Assembly (NCBI GenBank): GCA_002453475.1 | Contig: DKGY01000058.1 | Location: 10,693 to 35,069 of the forward strand | DNA from: Clostridium sp. UBA6758 | Lineage (GTDB): Bacteria; Bacillota; Clostridia; Clostridiales; Clostridiaceae | Direction of reading: 5' to 3' | DNA length: 24,377 bases | Shown here: one piece after another, positions 14,493-22,664 of the stretch | How the letters are laid out: every line of letters begins with the position of its first letter | Numbering within the stretch: the first letter of the stretch is position 1 | Notes under the pieces: generated by a model | The model's input: only the letters and a program-made list of their open reading frames with translations | The model's database searches: none | What the model was told of the DNA's origin: nothing | Program-made: the position numbers and the translations under genes

Positions 14493-15566
14493 GTGGAAGA
14501 GTTAAAAAAAATATTAAGTAGTATTGAACATGCAGATAAGGAAGTTATGAATAATTCTAAGAATTATATAGATCATTTAAGTAAGCCCATAGGAAGTTTA
14601 GGAGCCTTAGAAGATATTGTTGTTAAACTTAGTGGGATTAAAGGCGAGCATATAAAAGAGATAAATAAGAAAAATATAGTTATAATGTGTGCTGATAATG
14701 GAATTCAAGAATCAGGGGTTTCATCATGCCCAAGGGAGGTAACGGCTACAGTTACAGAAAACTTTGTGAAGGGTACTACTGGAGTGTGTATATTAAGCAA
14801 ATACTATAATAGTGATACTACAGTAGTAGATATAGGTGTAGATAAGGACTTTACTGATTCTAGAATAATTAACAGAAAGATTAGATATGGTACAAGTAAT
14901 ATGATTAAAGGTCCTGCAATGACTAGGGAAGAAGCTATCAAAGCTATAAAGGTAGGAATTGATATTGTTAAGGAACTAAAAAATCAAGGATATGATTTAA
15001 TAGGAACTGGTGAGATGGGGGTAGGTAATACAGCTACTTCTGCAGCTATAATAAGTGTATTCTCAGAAATCGATAGTGATTTAATAGTAGGTAAAGGCTC
15101 AGGTCTAACAGATGATGGATTGTCTCATAAAAAGGCTGTGGTAAAAAAATCTATTGAAATAAATAAGCCTAACAAAAATGATGTAATAGATGTGCTTAGT
15201 AAGGTAGGGGGATTTGATATAGCTGGACTTTGTGGAGTATTTTTAGGAGGAGCTATATATAAAGTACCAGTGGTAATTGATGGGCTTATATCATCAGCAG
15301 CAGCTATTTGCGCAAAGGAATTAAATTCAAAGGCTTCCGATTATATGTTTGCATCTCACCTTTCAGCAGAACCAGGAGCACAATATGCAATGGAAACTTT
15401 AGGACTTGAGCCTATGTTTAGTTTGGGAATGAGATTAGGTGAAGGTAGCGGATGTCCAATAGCCTTTGGAATAATAGAGAGTGCTGTTTTCACTATGAAT
15501 AATATGGATTCCTTTAATGAAGCTGGTATAGATAAAAAAGATTATATAGATATAAGAAATCAATAG
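14493..15566 (+). CDS. cobT: Nicotinate-nucleotide:dimethylbenzimidazole phosphoribosyltransferase
   Basis: Activates the lower-ligand base of B12 by forming alpha-ribazole phosphate from nicotinate mononucleotide. The 357 residues match the family (about 350-356). Visible motifs are SKPIGSLGALEDIV (about 30-43), MCADNGIQESGVS, GTGEMGVGNTATSAAI (about 172-187), YMFASHLSAEPG and SLGMRLGEGSGCPIAF, which contains the catalytic glutamate. A GTG at 14484 would extend the frame by three codons, but it overlaps the GGAG ribosome site at 14481-14484; the GTG at 14493 has correct spacing and is preferred. It is the first gene of the riboswitch-controlled cobT-cobC-cobU-cobS operon. Confidence 0.96.
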   Translation: MEELKKILSSIEHADKEVMNNSKNYIDHLSKPIGSLGALEDIVVKLSGIKGEHIKEINKKNIVIMCADNGIQESGVSSCPREVTATVTENFVKGTTGVCILSKYYNSDTTVVDIGVDKDFTDSRIINRKIRYGTSNMIKGPAMTREEAIKAIKVGIDIVKELKNQGYDLIGTGEMGVGNTATSAAIISVFSEIDSDLIVGKGSGLTDDGLSHKKAVVKKSIEINKPNKNDVIDVLSKVGGFDIAGLCGVFLGGAIYKVPVVIDGLISSAAAICAKELNSKASDYMFASHLSAEPGAQYAMETLGLEPMFSLGMRLGEGSGCPIAFGIIESAVFTMNNMDSFNEAGIDKKDYIDIRNQ

Positions 15567-15627
15567 AATATACACAGGTTGTATATAGATTATTGGATAT
15601 ACATCTTTTTATAAAGGAGTGTAGTAA

Positions 15628-16215
15628 TTGAAAATATATATAGTTAGACATGGGGAGACAGAAGAAAATATAAAAAAGACTTACTATGGAGAAATAGACT
15701 GTGAGCTTACAGCAAAGGGAATTAAACAAGCTGAATTAGTAGGAGAAAAATTGAAGCATATAAACTTTGATAAGGTGTTTTGTAGTGAAAAGAAGAGAGC
15801 AAAGGATACACTAAAAAGAATATATGAAGGAGAAGAGTTTATAGTAGATTCTAGATTGAATGAAAGAAACTTTGGAATATTTGAAGGTAAAAGCTATAAA
15901 CAGCTACAAGATTTATTCAAGTTGGAATATGATGATTGGACAAAAGATTGGAAGAAGTATTCCATAGAGAATGGAGAAAGTTTTGAGGAAGTTTATCACA
16001 GGGTAAAGAGCTTTATGGAAGAACTAAAAAGAGAATCCGTTGACAATATACTTATTTGTACCCATGGAGGAATTATAAGAACTATATATACTTATATATT
16101 GGAAGGGTGTTTAGATAATTATTGGAGATTTAATTCTAAAAATGCAGATTTGTCCATAATTAAACTAGAATACGGGTACTTTTATATTGATAGTATAATT
16201 CCAGTAGAATTTTAA
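15628..16215 (+). CDS. cobC: Alpha-ribazole phosphatase (histidine phosphatase family)
   Basis: Removes the phosphate from alpha-ribazole 5'-phosphate or from adenosylcobalamin 5'-phosphate at the end of nucleotide-loop assembly. The 195-residue protein has the histidine-phosphatase signature RHGETEEN at residues 7-14 (catalytic His8), LNERNFGIFEGKSY (about 77-90) and the second-half histidine in CTHGGIIRT (about 144-152). Family sequence alone would allow another phosphoglycerate-mutase-like role, but the location between cobT and cobU decides. The start is a TTG at 15628 with AAAGGAG 6 bases before it. The 61-base gap to cobT contains only a weak 7-bp hairpin (15580-15603). Confidence 0.9.
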   Translation: MKIYIVRHGETEENIKKTYYGEIDCELTAKGIKQAELVGEKLKHINFDKVFCSEKKRAKDTLKRIYEGEEFIVDSRLNERNFGIFEGKSYKQLQDLFKLEYDDWTKDWKKYSIENGESFEEVYHRVKSFMEELKRESVDNILICTHGGIIRTIYTYILEGCLDNYWRFNSKNADLSIIKLEYGYFYIDSIIPVEF

Positions 16216-16259
16216 TATAAATTAATTTGTTTATAAGTATAAAGAAAAGGAGAAAGATA

Positions 16260-16811
16260 ATGAGTAAATTAACTTTAGTTACTGGTGGATGTAGAAGTGG
16301 AAAAAGCAAATATGGAGAAAATCTACTCAAACATACTGATGATGTATTATATATAGCAACAGCTATAGTAACAGACGATGAAATGAAACACAGAATAGAA
16401 AAGCATAAGGAAAGCAGAAATAAAAAATGGGAAACCTTAGAAAGTTATAAAGATTTACATAAAGAAATAGAGAGATTCGATGAAAAATATATTTTTTTAG
16501 ATTGTGTTACTATAATGACTACAAATTTAATGTTTGAAATCACTACAAATTACGATGACATAAGCGATGAGAAAATAGATAAAATATGTGATAGCATAAA
16601 AAATGAATTTACATTATTCTTAGAAAAATGTAGAGAATTAGATAAAGAAGTTGTGTTAATTACTAATGAAGTTGGATGGGGATTAGTGCCTGAAAATAAA
16701 TTATCTAGAATTTTTAGAGATATTCAAGGGTTTATAAATCAACATGTAGCAAATATTTGTGATGAAGTATATTTAGTTTGCTGTGGACAAGGATTAAAAA
16801 TAAAGGGATAG
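16260..16811 (+). CDS. cobU: Adenosylcobinamide kinase / adenosylcobinamide-phosphate guanylyltransferase
   Basis: Bifunctional enzyme that phosphorylates adenosylcobinamide and attaches GMP, giving the AdoCbi-GDP substrate of CobS; it allows salvage of incomplete corrinoids. The 183-residue protein starts with a P-loop, TGGCRSGKSKYGE (Walker A at 9-16), has the IEKHKESR segment with His49 at the place of the guanylylated histidine, FLDCVTIMTTN as the Walker-B-like strand, and TNEVGWGLVPENKLSRIFRD. The ATG at 16260 is preferred over an in-frame ATG at 16227, since AAAGGAG lies at 16246-16252 and the protein then matches the family's usual 180 residues. Confidence 0.95.
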   Translation: MSKLTLVTGGCRSGKSKYGENLLKHTDDVLYIATAIVTDDEMKHRIEKHKESRNKKWETLESYKDLHKEIERFDEKYIFLDCVTIMTTNLMFEITTNYDDISDEKIDKICDSIKNEFTLFLEKCRELDKEVVLITNEVGWGLVPENKLSRIFRDIQGFINQHVANICDEVYLVCCGQGLKIKG

Positions 16812-16826
16812 ACGAGGAGTATTATT

Positions 16827-17642
16827 ATGATTAAAGGTTTGATAATTTTAGCTATAGTAACTATTATGGTATTAGGAGCCATAGGAAAAGAAAAGATTTT
16901 CTTTAATAATTTTCTTTTACTATTTCAATTTATAACTAGGATACCAGTGAATATATCTTTAGCTTGTGAAAAAGAAAACTTTAAAAAAGCTACTTTATAT
17001 TTTCCCGTAGTAGGAGCTATTCTTGGGGCTATTGAATATTTAGTTTTTTATATTACGTCTCTATGGTTACCGTTACCTGTAGTTGCTATAATTACGGTTA
17101 TAATTGGAATAATTATTACAGGTGGACTTCATATGGATGGATTAGGAGATACCTGTGATGGATTTTTTTCTTTTAGAAGTAGAGAGAGAATAATTGAGAT
17201 AATGAAGGATAGTAGAGTAGGTTCTTTTGGAGTATTAGCTATGATTATAGATATAGTAGTTAAGGCTTTGGGAATATACTATATAGGAACAAAATCCATG
17301 GGCTATATGATAATAGTAGTACCTATGATAAGTAGACTATTTACTGTATTTATAGCTTTAATAGGAAAGACAGCTAAAAAGGAAGGTACTGGGAACTTAT
17401 ATATTGGAAATACTAATGGGGTATATTTTGCAGGAGCATTAGCACTTACTTTACTTATTGGAAGGTTATTCTTTACTGTTAAATATATATTTATACTTTT
17501 ACTTGGTGGACTTATAGTTACTATAATATTTAATTCATTTTGTAATAGCAAAATAGGAGGTCATTCTGGAGACACCCTAGGTGCCAATAATGAAATAGTA
17601 GAACTTACGTTATTTATACTAATTAGTAGTGTGATTTTTTAA
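16827..17642 (+). CDS. cobS: Adenosylcobinamide-GDP ribazoletransferase (cobalamin synthase)
   Basis: Membrane enzyme that joins AdoCbi-GDP with alpha-ribazole (phosphate), the last assembly step for B12. Motifs: FQFITRIPV (about 33-41), LYFPVVGAILGAIEY, TGGLHMDGLGDTCDG (about 97-111, the acidic metal site), KDSRVGSFGVLA and the C-terminal GGHSGDTLGANNE. It is multi-spanning throughout. At 271 residues it is longer than typical CobS (about 247). The excess is an N-terminal hydrophobic helix (residues 1-20) ahead of the usual start; the ribosome site GACGAGGAG upstream of 16827 supports this longer form. It ends the cob operon. Confidence 0.95.
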   Translation: MIKGLIILAIVTIMVLGAIGKEKIFFNNFLLLFQFITRIPVNISLACEKENFKKATLYFPVVGAILGAIEYLVFYITSLWLPLPVVAIITVIIGIIITGGLHMDGLGDTCDGFFSFRSRERIIEIMKDSRVGSFGVLAMIIDIVVKALGIYYIGTKSMGYMIIVVPMISRLFTVFIALIGKTAKKEGTGNLYIGNTNGVYFAGALALTLLIGRLFFTVKYIFILLLGGLIVTIIFNSFCNSKIGGHSGDTLGANNEIVELTLFILISSVIF

Positions 17643-17728
17643 GAAAATAATGGTTATCTATATATTTTTAAATCTGGTATTGATATAATTATAATATTGT
17701 TTAGAAAATTGTATATAATTAATATTGT

Positions 17729-17765
17729 AGTTTGCATCTTAAATTTTAAATTTGAGATGCAAACT
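17729..17765. terminator. Hairpin after cobS, probable terminator
   Basis: AGTTTGCATCT (17729-17739) pairs perfectly with AGATGCAAACT (17755-17765), and the AT-rich sequence between them extends the stem almost to its centre. No clean T-run follows on either strand, so it is a weaker terminator candidate than the others here. The rest of 17643-17927 is very AT-rich, with no gene seen; the DegV promoter should lie between 17766 and 17915. Confidence 0.6.
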
Positions 17766-17927
17766 TAATTTAAATATTATATTACTTAAAGGTTAGCTCC
17801 GTAGAGAGTTTTATATTTTAAAAAATTAAAATGTTATATTAGAGTTAAATATAATATAAAAATAAATATTAATTATGATTATAATTAATAATAAGCATAT
17901 AATTATTGTTATTTGGAGGCAGAATTT

Positions 17928-18782
17928 ATGAGTATAAAAATAATAACAGATAGTACTAGTTATATACCAAAGGAGCTCATAGAAAAATATGATATTACTA
18001 TAGTTTCTTTAGGTGTTGTTATAAATAATATAGCTAATAAAGAAATAGAAATTGAAAATGAGAAGTTTTATGAAACCTTGGAGAAGTTAGATAGTATACC
18101 TACTTCATCCCAACCAAGTATAGATGATTTGTTTAATAGCTTTGACCAGGTTATAGGTGAAGGACATGAAGCATTAGGAATTTTTATATCTTCAGAAATG
18201 AGTGGTACATATGCTACTTGTAATCAACTAATAAAGACAATGATAATGGACAAATATCCTAAGGCTAGGATGGAAGTTATAGATTCAGCATCTAACTGTA
18301 TGCAAATGGGATATGCAGTTTTAGAAGCAGCAAAACTGGCTGAGGAAGGTAAATCTATGGAGGAAGTTATAGCTGGAGTAGAGGTTATAAAGAGTAGGAG
18401 TAGATTTTTATTTGTACCAGATACTTTAGAATATTTAAAAAAGGGTGGTCGTATAGGAGGAGCAGCCGCTTTATTTGGAGCACTTCTTCAAATTAGACCT
18501 ATACTTACTGTAGAAGGTGGAAAGACTTCAGTTTTCGATAAAGTTAGAACAAAACAGAAGGCAGTACTTAAAATTATAGAAAATTTGCAACAGGATATAA
18601 AAAATAGAGGACTTGGACAGGTAATAGTTCATCATATAAACTGTGAAGAAGAAGGAAGGGCTCTAGCTAATAAAATTAAAGAAATACTAGGTATAGATGT
18701 AGATATACAATGCATTGGACCTGTTATAGGATGTCATGTAGGACCAAAAACTGTAGGAGTTGTTTATTACACTGAAAAATAA
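17928..18782 (+). CDS. DegV-family fatty-acid-binding protein
   Basis: A 284-residue DegV/FakB-fold protein. Family members bind a fatty acid and, with a FakA kinase, present it for phosphorylation and phospholipid synthesis. Signatures visible are IITDSTSYIPKELIEKYDI at the N-terminus, TSQPSIDDLFNSF (about 62-74), the FISSEMSGTYATCNQ loop, DSASNCMQMGYAVLEA, and the EYLKKGGRIGGAAALFGALL block near residue 170. The C-terminal GPVIGCHVGPKTVGVVYY closes the lipid pocket. A TTG at 17913 in frame is excluded because GGAGG at 17915-17919 is the ribosome site for the ATG at 17928. No fakA-like gene is in the window. It stands alone between the cob operon and the aminopeptidase. Confidence 0.93.
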   Translation: MSIKIITDSTSYIPKELIEKYDITIVSLGVVINNIANKEIEIENEKFYETLEKLDSIPTSSQPSIDDLFNSFDQVIGEGHEALGIFISSEMSGTYATCNQLIKTMIMDKYPKARMEVIDSASNCMQMGYAVLEAAKLAEEGKSMEEVIAGVEVIKSRSRFLFVPDTLEYLKKGGRIGGAAALFGALLQIRPILTVEGGKTSVFDKVRTKQKAVLKIIENLQQDIKNRGLGQVIVHHINCEEEGRALANKIKEILGIDVDIQCIGPVIGCHVGPKTVGVVYYTEK

Positions 18783-18831
18783 GATTAATATTTAAACATT
18801 AATAAAATTTATTTTATAAGGAGATGTTAAA

Positions 18832-20604
18832 ATGGATATTAAATCAAGAATTGAAAGTTTAAGAAGTTTAATGAAAGAAAGAAGTATAGATGCTTTTATT
18901 ATTCCAAGTTCAGATAACCATGGAAGTGAATATGTAAGTGACTATTTTAGGGTAAGACAATGGATTTCAGGGTTCACTGGATCGGCTGGAACTGTTGTTA
19001 TAACTGAAAAAGAAGCTCATTTATGGGTGGATGGAAGATATTTTCTTCAAGGGGAGCAACAAATACAAGGTACAGAATAAATACTGGAACGTATGGGAGA
19101 ACCAGGTGTAAAAACGTATACACAGTGGATTTGTGATAATGTGCAATCTGGAGGTATTGTAAGCTTTAATGGAAAGGTATTTACAGTTTCTCAGCTTCAT
19201 GATTTAGAGGGAACTTTTAAAGAAAAGGGAATTAAAACAAAACCGGAGGATGATGTTTTCAATATTCTTTGGAAGGATAGGCCAGAGATGCCTAATAAAA
19301 AAGTATTTATTCATGAGAACTCTTATGCAGGAAAAACTGTAGAAGAAAAATTAACTTTAGTAAAAGAAGAAATGGATAAAATCCATGCTAATAATTTATT
19401 ATTAGCATCTTTAGATGATATAGCGTGGCTTCTAAATTTAAGAGGTGGAGATGTGGAATGTAATCCAGTATTCTTAAGTTATTTCTTAATAAGTGATGGT
19501 CAGTGCAGTCTATATGTAGAAAAGGAAAAGTTAAATGAAAAAATAGTGAATCTATTAAGTAGTAAATCCATAGCTATAAAAGATTATAATGATATTGCAT
19601 CAGATCTTAAGTTAGTTAAAGGAAATATTACTTTTGATCCAAGTAAAACTAATGTATGGCTTAAGGAATCTATAAGTAAAGAAGTTAACATAATAGAAAA
19701 AAGAAATATAACTACAGATTTAAAAGCTAGAAAAAATCTTGTAGAACTTAAGAATATAGAAAATGCCCATATTAAAGATGGAATAGCTATGGTGAAATTC
19801 ATAAAATGGGTAAAAGAAAATGTAAATAATGAAGAGATAACAGAAATATCAGCAGCTGAAAAATTAAAGAAATTTAGAGCCGAAGGGAAGGATTTTATAG
19901 GTATAAGCTTTGAGACTATTGCAGGATATGGTCCTCATGGGGCTATAATTCACTATAAAGCATCTGAAGAGACTAGTTCAAAACTACAATCAAAAGGATT
20001 GTTCCTGGTAGATTCTGGAGCTCAATATTTAGATGGAACTACTGATATTACAAGAACTATAGCCCTTGGCGAACTTACACAAGAAGAAAAGGAAGATTAC
20101 ACTTTAGTTTTAAAAGGTCATCTAAATCTTTCTACAGCAATATTCTTAGAAGGAACTCCAGGATGTAGTCTTGATGTTTTGGCAAGAAGAGCTCTTTGGA
20201 GTAAAGGCTTAGACTTTAAACATGGAACAGGACATGGAATTGGTTATTTACTTAATGTACATGAGGGACCACAAGGAATAAGACGAGAATTAAATCCAGT
20301 TGCTTTAGAAGAAGGCATGATAGTGTCTAATGAGCCTGGAGTTTATAAAGCTGGTAAACATGGGGTAAGAATTGAAAATTTAATAGCTGTTCAGGAAAAA
20401 GAAGAAAATGATTTTGGAAAATTTATGTGCTTTAAAGATTTAACTTTATGTCCGTATGAACTAGAGGCTATTGAAACATCATTACTGAATGAGGATGAAA
20501 AGTGTTGGTTAAATAATTATCATAGAAAAGTCTTTGAGAAGTTAAGTCCTTATTTATTAGAAGATGAGATTTCATGGTTAAGGAATGCAACTAAAGCTAT
20601 CTAA
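18832..20604 (+). pseudogene. Aminopeptidase P (M24B) split by one in-frame TAA
   Basis: Xaa-Pro aminopeptidase of the long (about 590-residue) type. Codons run in one frame from the ATG at 18832 (AAGGAG upstream) to 20604, but a TAA at 19078-19080 stops translation after 82 residues. The text on both sides aligns without gap to the family pattern (QGEQQIQGTE, stop, ILERMGEPGVKTY), so a single base change explains it. The rest is intact: creatinase-like N2 domain, then the M24 catalytic domain with metal ligands in FLVDSGAQYLDGTTDITRT, KHGTGHGIGYLLNVHEGP, VSNEPGVY and GVRIENL. Restart at the ATG at 19093 would give 503 residues, yet no convincing ribosome site precedes it. Recent nonsense mutation, sequencing error or low-level readthrough are all possible. 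Confidence 0.85.
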
Positions 20605-20609
20605 AAAAG

Positions 20610-20650
20610 TAAGAAACCACAATGTATATTTGTGGTTTCTTATTTTTCTT
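20610..20650 (+). terminator. Intrinsic terminator after aminopeptidase P
   Basis: TAAGAAACCACAA (20610-20622) pairs perfectly with TTGTGGTTTCTTA (20630-20642), a 13-bp stem with a 7-base loop, followed by a T-rich run to 20650. It starts 6 bases after the stop codon. Confidence 0.92.
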
Positions 20651-20686
20651 ACATATTTATTTTATTATGGTGAAAAATAAAACAAG

Positions 20687-20735
20687 ATTACTTATTAAAT
20701 AAGTAATTAGATAAAATTAAGTTCAAAACTTAATT
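20687..20735. promoter_or_regulatory. Two 21-bp palindromes at the yjeM-like promoter
   Basis: Palindrome 1 has arms ATTACTTAT (20687-20695) and ATAAGTAAT (20699-20707) around TAA. Palindrome 2 has arms AATTAAGTT (20715-20723) and AACTTAATT (20727-20735) around CAA. Both are perfect 9-3-9 structures, 28 bases apart centre to centre. A possible promoter, TTACTT (20688-20693), 18 bases, TAAAAT (20712-20717), overlaps both. The 3-base centres suit DNA operators better than RNA hairpins. The second ends 8 bases before the AAAGGAGG ribosome site. Confidence 0.6.
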
Positions 20736-20757
20736 GAGCTACAAAGGAGGAGAAATA

Positions 20758-22275
20758 ATGTCATCAAAGAAAGGTAGTGCAGAAAAGTTATCTATCACAG
20801 CACTGATATTAATGATTTTTACATCTGTATATGGCTTTAATAATATGCCGAGGTCATTCTATTTAATGGGGTATGGTTCAATACCATTCTTCATTATAGC
20901 TGCAATATTATTCTTTATTCCATTTGCATTTATGATGGCTGAATATGGGGCAGCATTCAAAAATGAAACTGGAGGAATATATTCATGGATGGAGAAGTCT
21001 GTAAATGCTAAGTATGCATTTATTGGTACATTTATGTGGTATACTTCAACAGTAATATGGATGGTTAATGTATCTTCAGGTATATGGATAACTTTATCCA
21101 ATGCAATTTATGGTACAGATACAACTAGTACGTGGAGTATATTTGGATTAGGAGGACGTCAAACCATTGCAATACTTGCTGTTATTTGGATTGTATTTGT
21201 TACCTTTGTCTCAACTAAGGGTATAGAAAAAATTAAAAAGATTACTTCTGTAGGTGGTACGGCAGTAGCAGCACTTAACATATTATTAATAGTAGGTTCC
21301 ATAGTTATATTAATAGGGAATGGTGGAGAGTTAGCAGAACCAATAGTTAATTCTACATCTTTTATATCATCACCTAACCCAGCTTATCAAAGTTCGATAT
21401 CAATATTATCATTTATGGTATTTGCTTTATTTGCTTTTGGTGGTATAGAAGTAGTTGGAGGATTAGTTGACCAAACTGATGAACCAGAAAAAAACTTCCC
21501 TAAAGGACTTGCAGTTTCTGCTATAATAATAGCAGTTGGATATGCAGTAGGATTATTCTGTGTTGGAATATTTACAAATTGGGATGCAATACTTGGAGCT
21601 AATGGAAAGTATGGAGATATAGTTCACATGGGAAATGTAGGTTATCTTATAATGAATAACTTAGGGTATCAATTAGGGTCAGCATTAGGAGCAACTGAAG
21701 CTATATCAATACAAATTGGTAATTGGATAGCAAGATTTGTTGGATTATCAATGTTACTTGCACTTACAGGTGCATTCTTTACTTTAACATATGCTCCACT
21801 TAAGCAATTAATAGCAGGAACTCCTAAAGGATTATTTCCAGACGTGATTGCAAAAATGAAAAAAGGTATGCCTGTAAATGCGATGGTTCTTCAAGCTATT
21901 GTAGTAATAATTATGATATTACTAGTAGGATTTGGTGGAGAGGCTATGGAAGAATTTTTTGGTATCCTTGTAGCAATGACTAACGTAGCAATGACAATTC
22001 CATATATGTTCTTGTCTGGAGCCTTTATATCATTTAAAAGACGAGATGAAATACAGAAATCTTTCCAAGTTTTCAAAGGCAAAGCATTTACAATACTTGT
22101 AACTATTGTAGTAACAGCTACAGTTGGATATGCTAACCTTTTCTCAATAATCGAGCCAGCGATGAATGGAGATATAGCTAAAACTATATGGAGTATTGCA
22201 GGACCAATATTCTTCTCGATAGTTGCTTTGGTACTGTTTGCTAGATATGAAAAGAATATGGAGAAAAACAATTAA
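20758..22275 (+). CDS. yjeM: APC-superfamily amino-acid transporter, YjeM-like
   Basis: A 505-residue transporter with about 12-14 membrane helices, of the glutamate/GABA antiporter branch of the APC superfamily. It closely follows E. coli YjeM, whose substrate is not established: LILMIFTSVYGFNNMPRSFY, GYGSIPFFIIAAILFFIPFA, MMAEYGAAFKNETGGIYSWM and IGTFMWYTSTVIWMVN in the first 100 residues. The ALFAFGGIEVVGGLVDQTDE block near residue 230 is the conserved helix-6 region. An in-frame TTG at 20734 lies inside the second palindrome and has no ribosome site; the ATG at 20758 has AAAGGAGG 7 bases before it. It is a single-gene unit with a terminator after it, followed by an XRE-cupin regulator gene that might control it. 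No decarboxylase gene lies beside it. Confidence 0.9.
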   Translation: MSSKKGSAEKLSITALILMIFTSVYGFNNMPRSFYLMGYGSIPFFIIAAILFFIPFAFMMAEYGAAFKNETGGIYSWMEKSVNAKYAFIGTFMWYTSTVIWMVNVSSGIWITLSNAIYGTDTTSTWSIFGLGGRQTIAILAVIWIVFVTFVSTKGIEKIKKITSVGGTAVAALNILLIVGSIVILIGNGGELAEPIVNSTSFISSPNPAYQSSISILSFMVFALFAFGGIEVVGGLVDQTDEPEKNFPKGLAVSAIIIAVGYAVGLFCVGIFTNWDAILGANGKYGDIVHMGNVGYLIMNNLGYQLGSALGATEAISIQIGNWIARFVGLSMLLALTGAFFTLTYAPLKQLIAGTPKGLFPDVIAKMKKGMPVNAMVLQAIVVIIMILLVGFGGEAMEEFFGILVAMTNVAMTIPYMFLSGAFISFKRRDEIQKSFQVFKGKAFTILVTIVVTATVGYANLFSIIEPAMNGDIAKTIWSIAGPIFFSIVALVLFARYEKNMEKNN

Positions 22276-22292
22276 AAAATACTGTATAGACT

Positions 22293-22328
22293 ATAAAGTT
22301 CAGATAAATATTATCTGGACTTTATTTC
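22293..22328. terminator. Probable terminator after the YjeM-like gene
   Basis: ATAAAGTTCAGATAA (22293-22307) pairs with TTATCTGGACTTTAT (22311-22325) over 15 positions with one G-U pair and a 3-base loop; only TTT follows. It lies 18 bases after the stop codon. The following stretch to about 22440 is very AT-rich with no gene seen; a weak promoter candidate is TTTACA (22396-22401) with TATAAA (22418-22423). Confidence 0.7.
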
Positions 22329-22441
22329 ATAAAAGAATTAAAGATAAAGTTTATTATTTTTAAAGTTTTAATATGTGTTTTATTTTAGTAAAAATTTTAC
22401 AAACATTTATTTATATTTATAAAATTTATTTATCAAATTAT

Positions 22442-22615
22442 AAACTTAGCTAGACAATACTTAGGTATTGAGTAATAATATTAATATCAAGTGAAACTTA
22501 GCTTAAGAGGGAGTTTTTATCTCTCATTGAAGTTTAGTTGAACTTATACCCTAAATGGGAGTAAAACTAGCTGGTGACACTATTATTTTTTACATGGTGG
22601 TCAGTGACAGTGTCA
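22442..22615 (+). promoter_or_regulatory. Palindrome-rich leader of the XRE-cupin gene
   Basis: This non-coding stretch carries several ordered elements. AAACTTAGCT occurs twice (22442-22451 and 22494-22503). CAATAC/GTATTG forms a 6-bp hairpin (22455-22470). GAGGGA and TCTCTC (about 22508-22525) form another, nested in an outer AAACTT/AAGTTT pairing. TGACAGTGTCA (22605-22615) is a palindrome with a single central base; a further half-site TGACA begins 30 bases upstream at 22575, and TGACACT/AGTGTCA can also pair. The palindrome ends 49 bases before the chosen start codon. Autoregulatory operator and structured leader RNA are both possible. Confidence 0.5.
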
Positions 22616-22664
22616 AAATGGATAGGTATAGATAAAAGTTAAATTAAACAAAGAGGTGGAATTG

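Noticed and set aside
15580..15603. Terminator between cobT and cobC
   Set aside because: The stem has only 7 AT-rich pairs (TGTATAT/ATATACA) and a terminator inside this coherent operon is unlikely.
19078..19080. Programmed recoding of the aminopeptidase P stop
   Set aside because: It is TAA, not a TGA or TAG as in selenocysteine or pyrrolysine insertion, and the frame does not shift, so a plain nonsense change is simpler.
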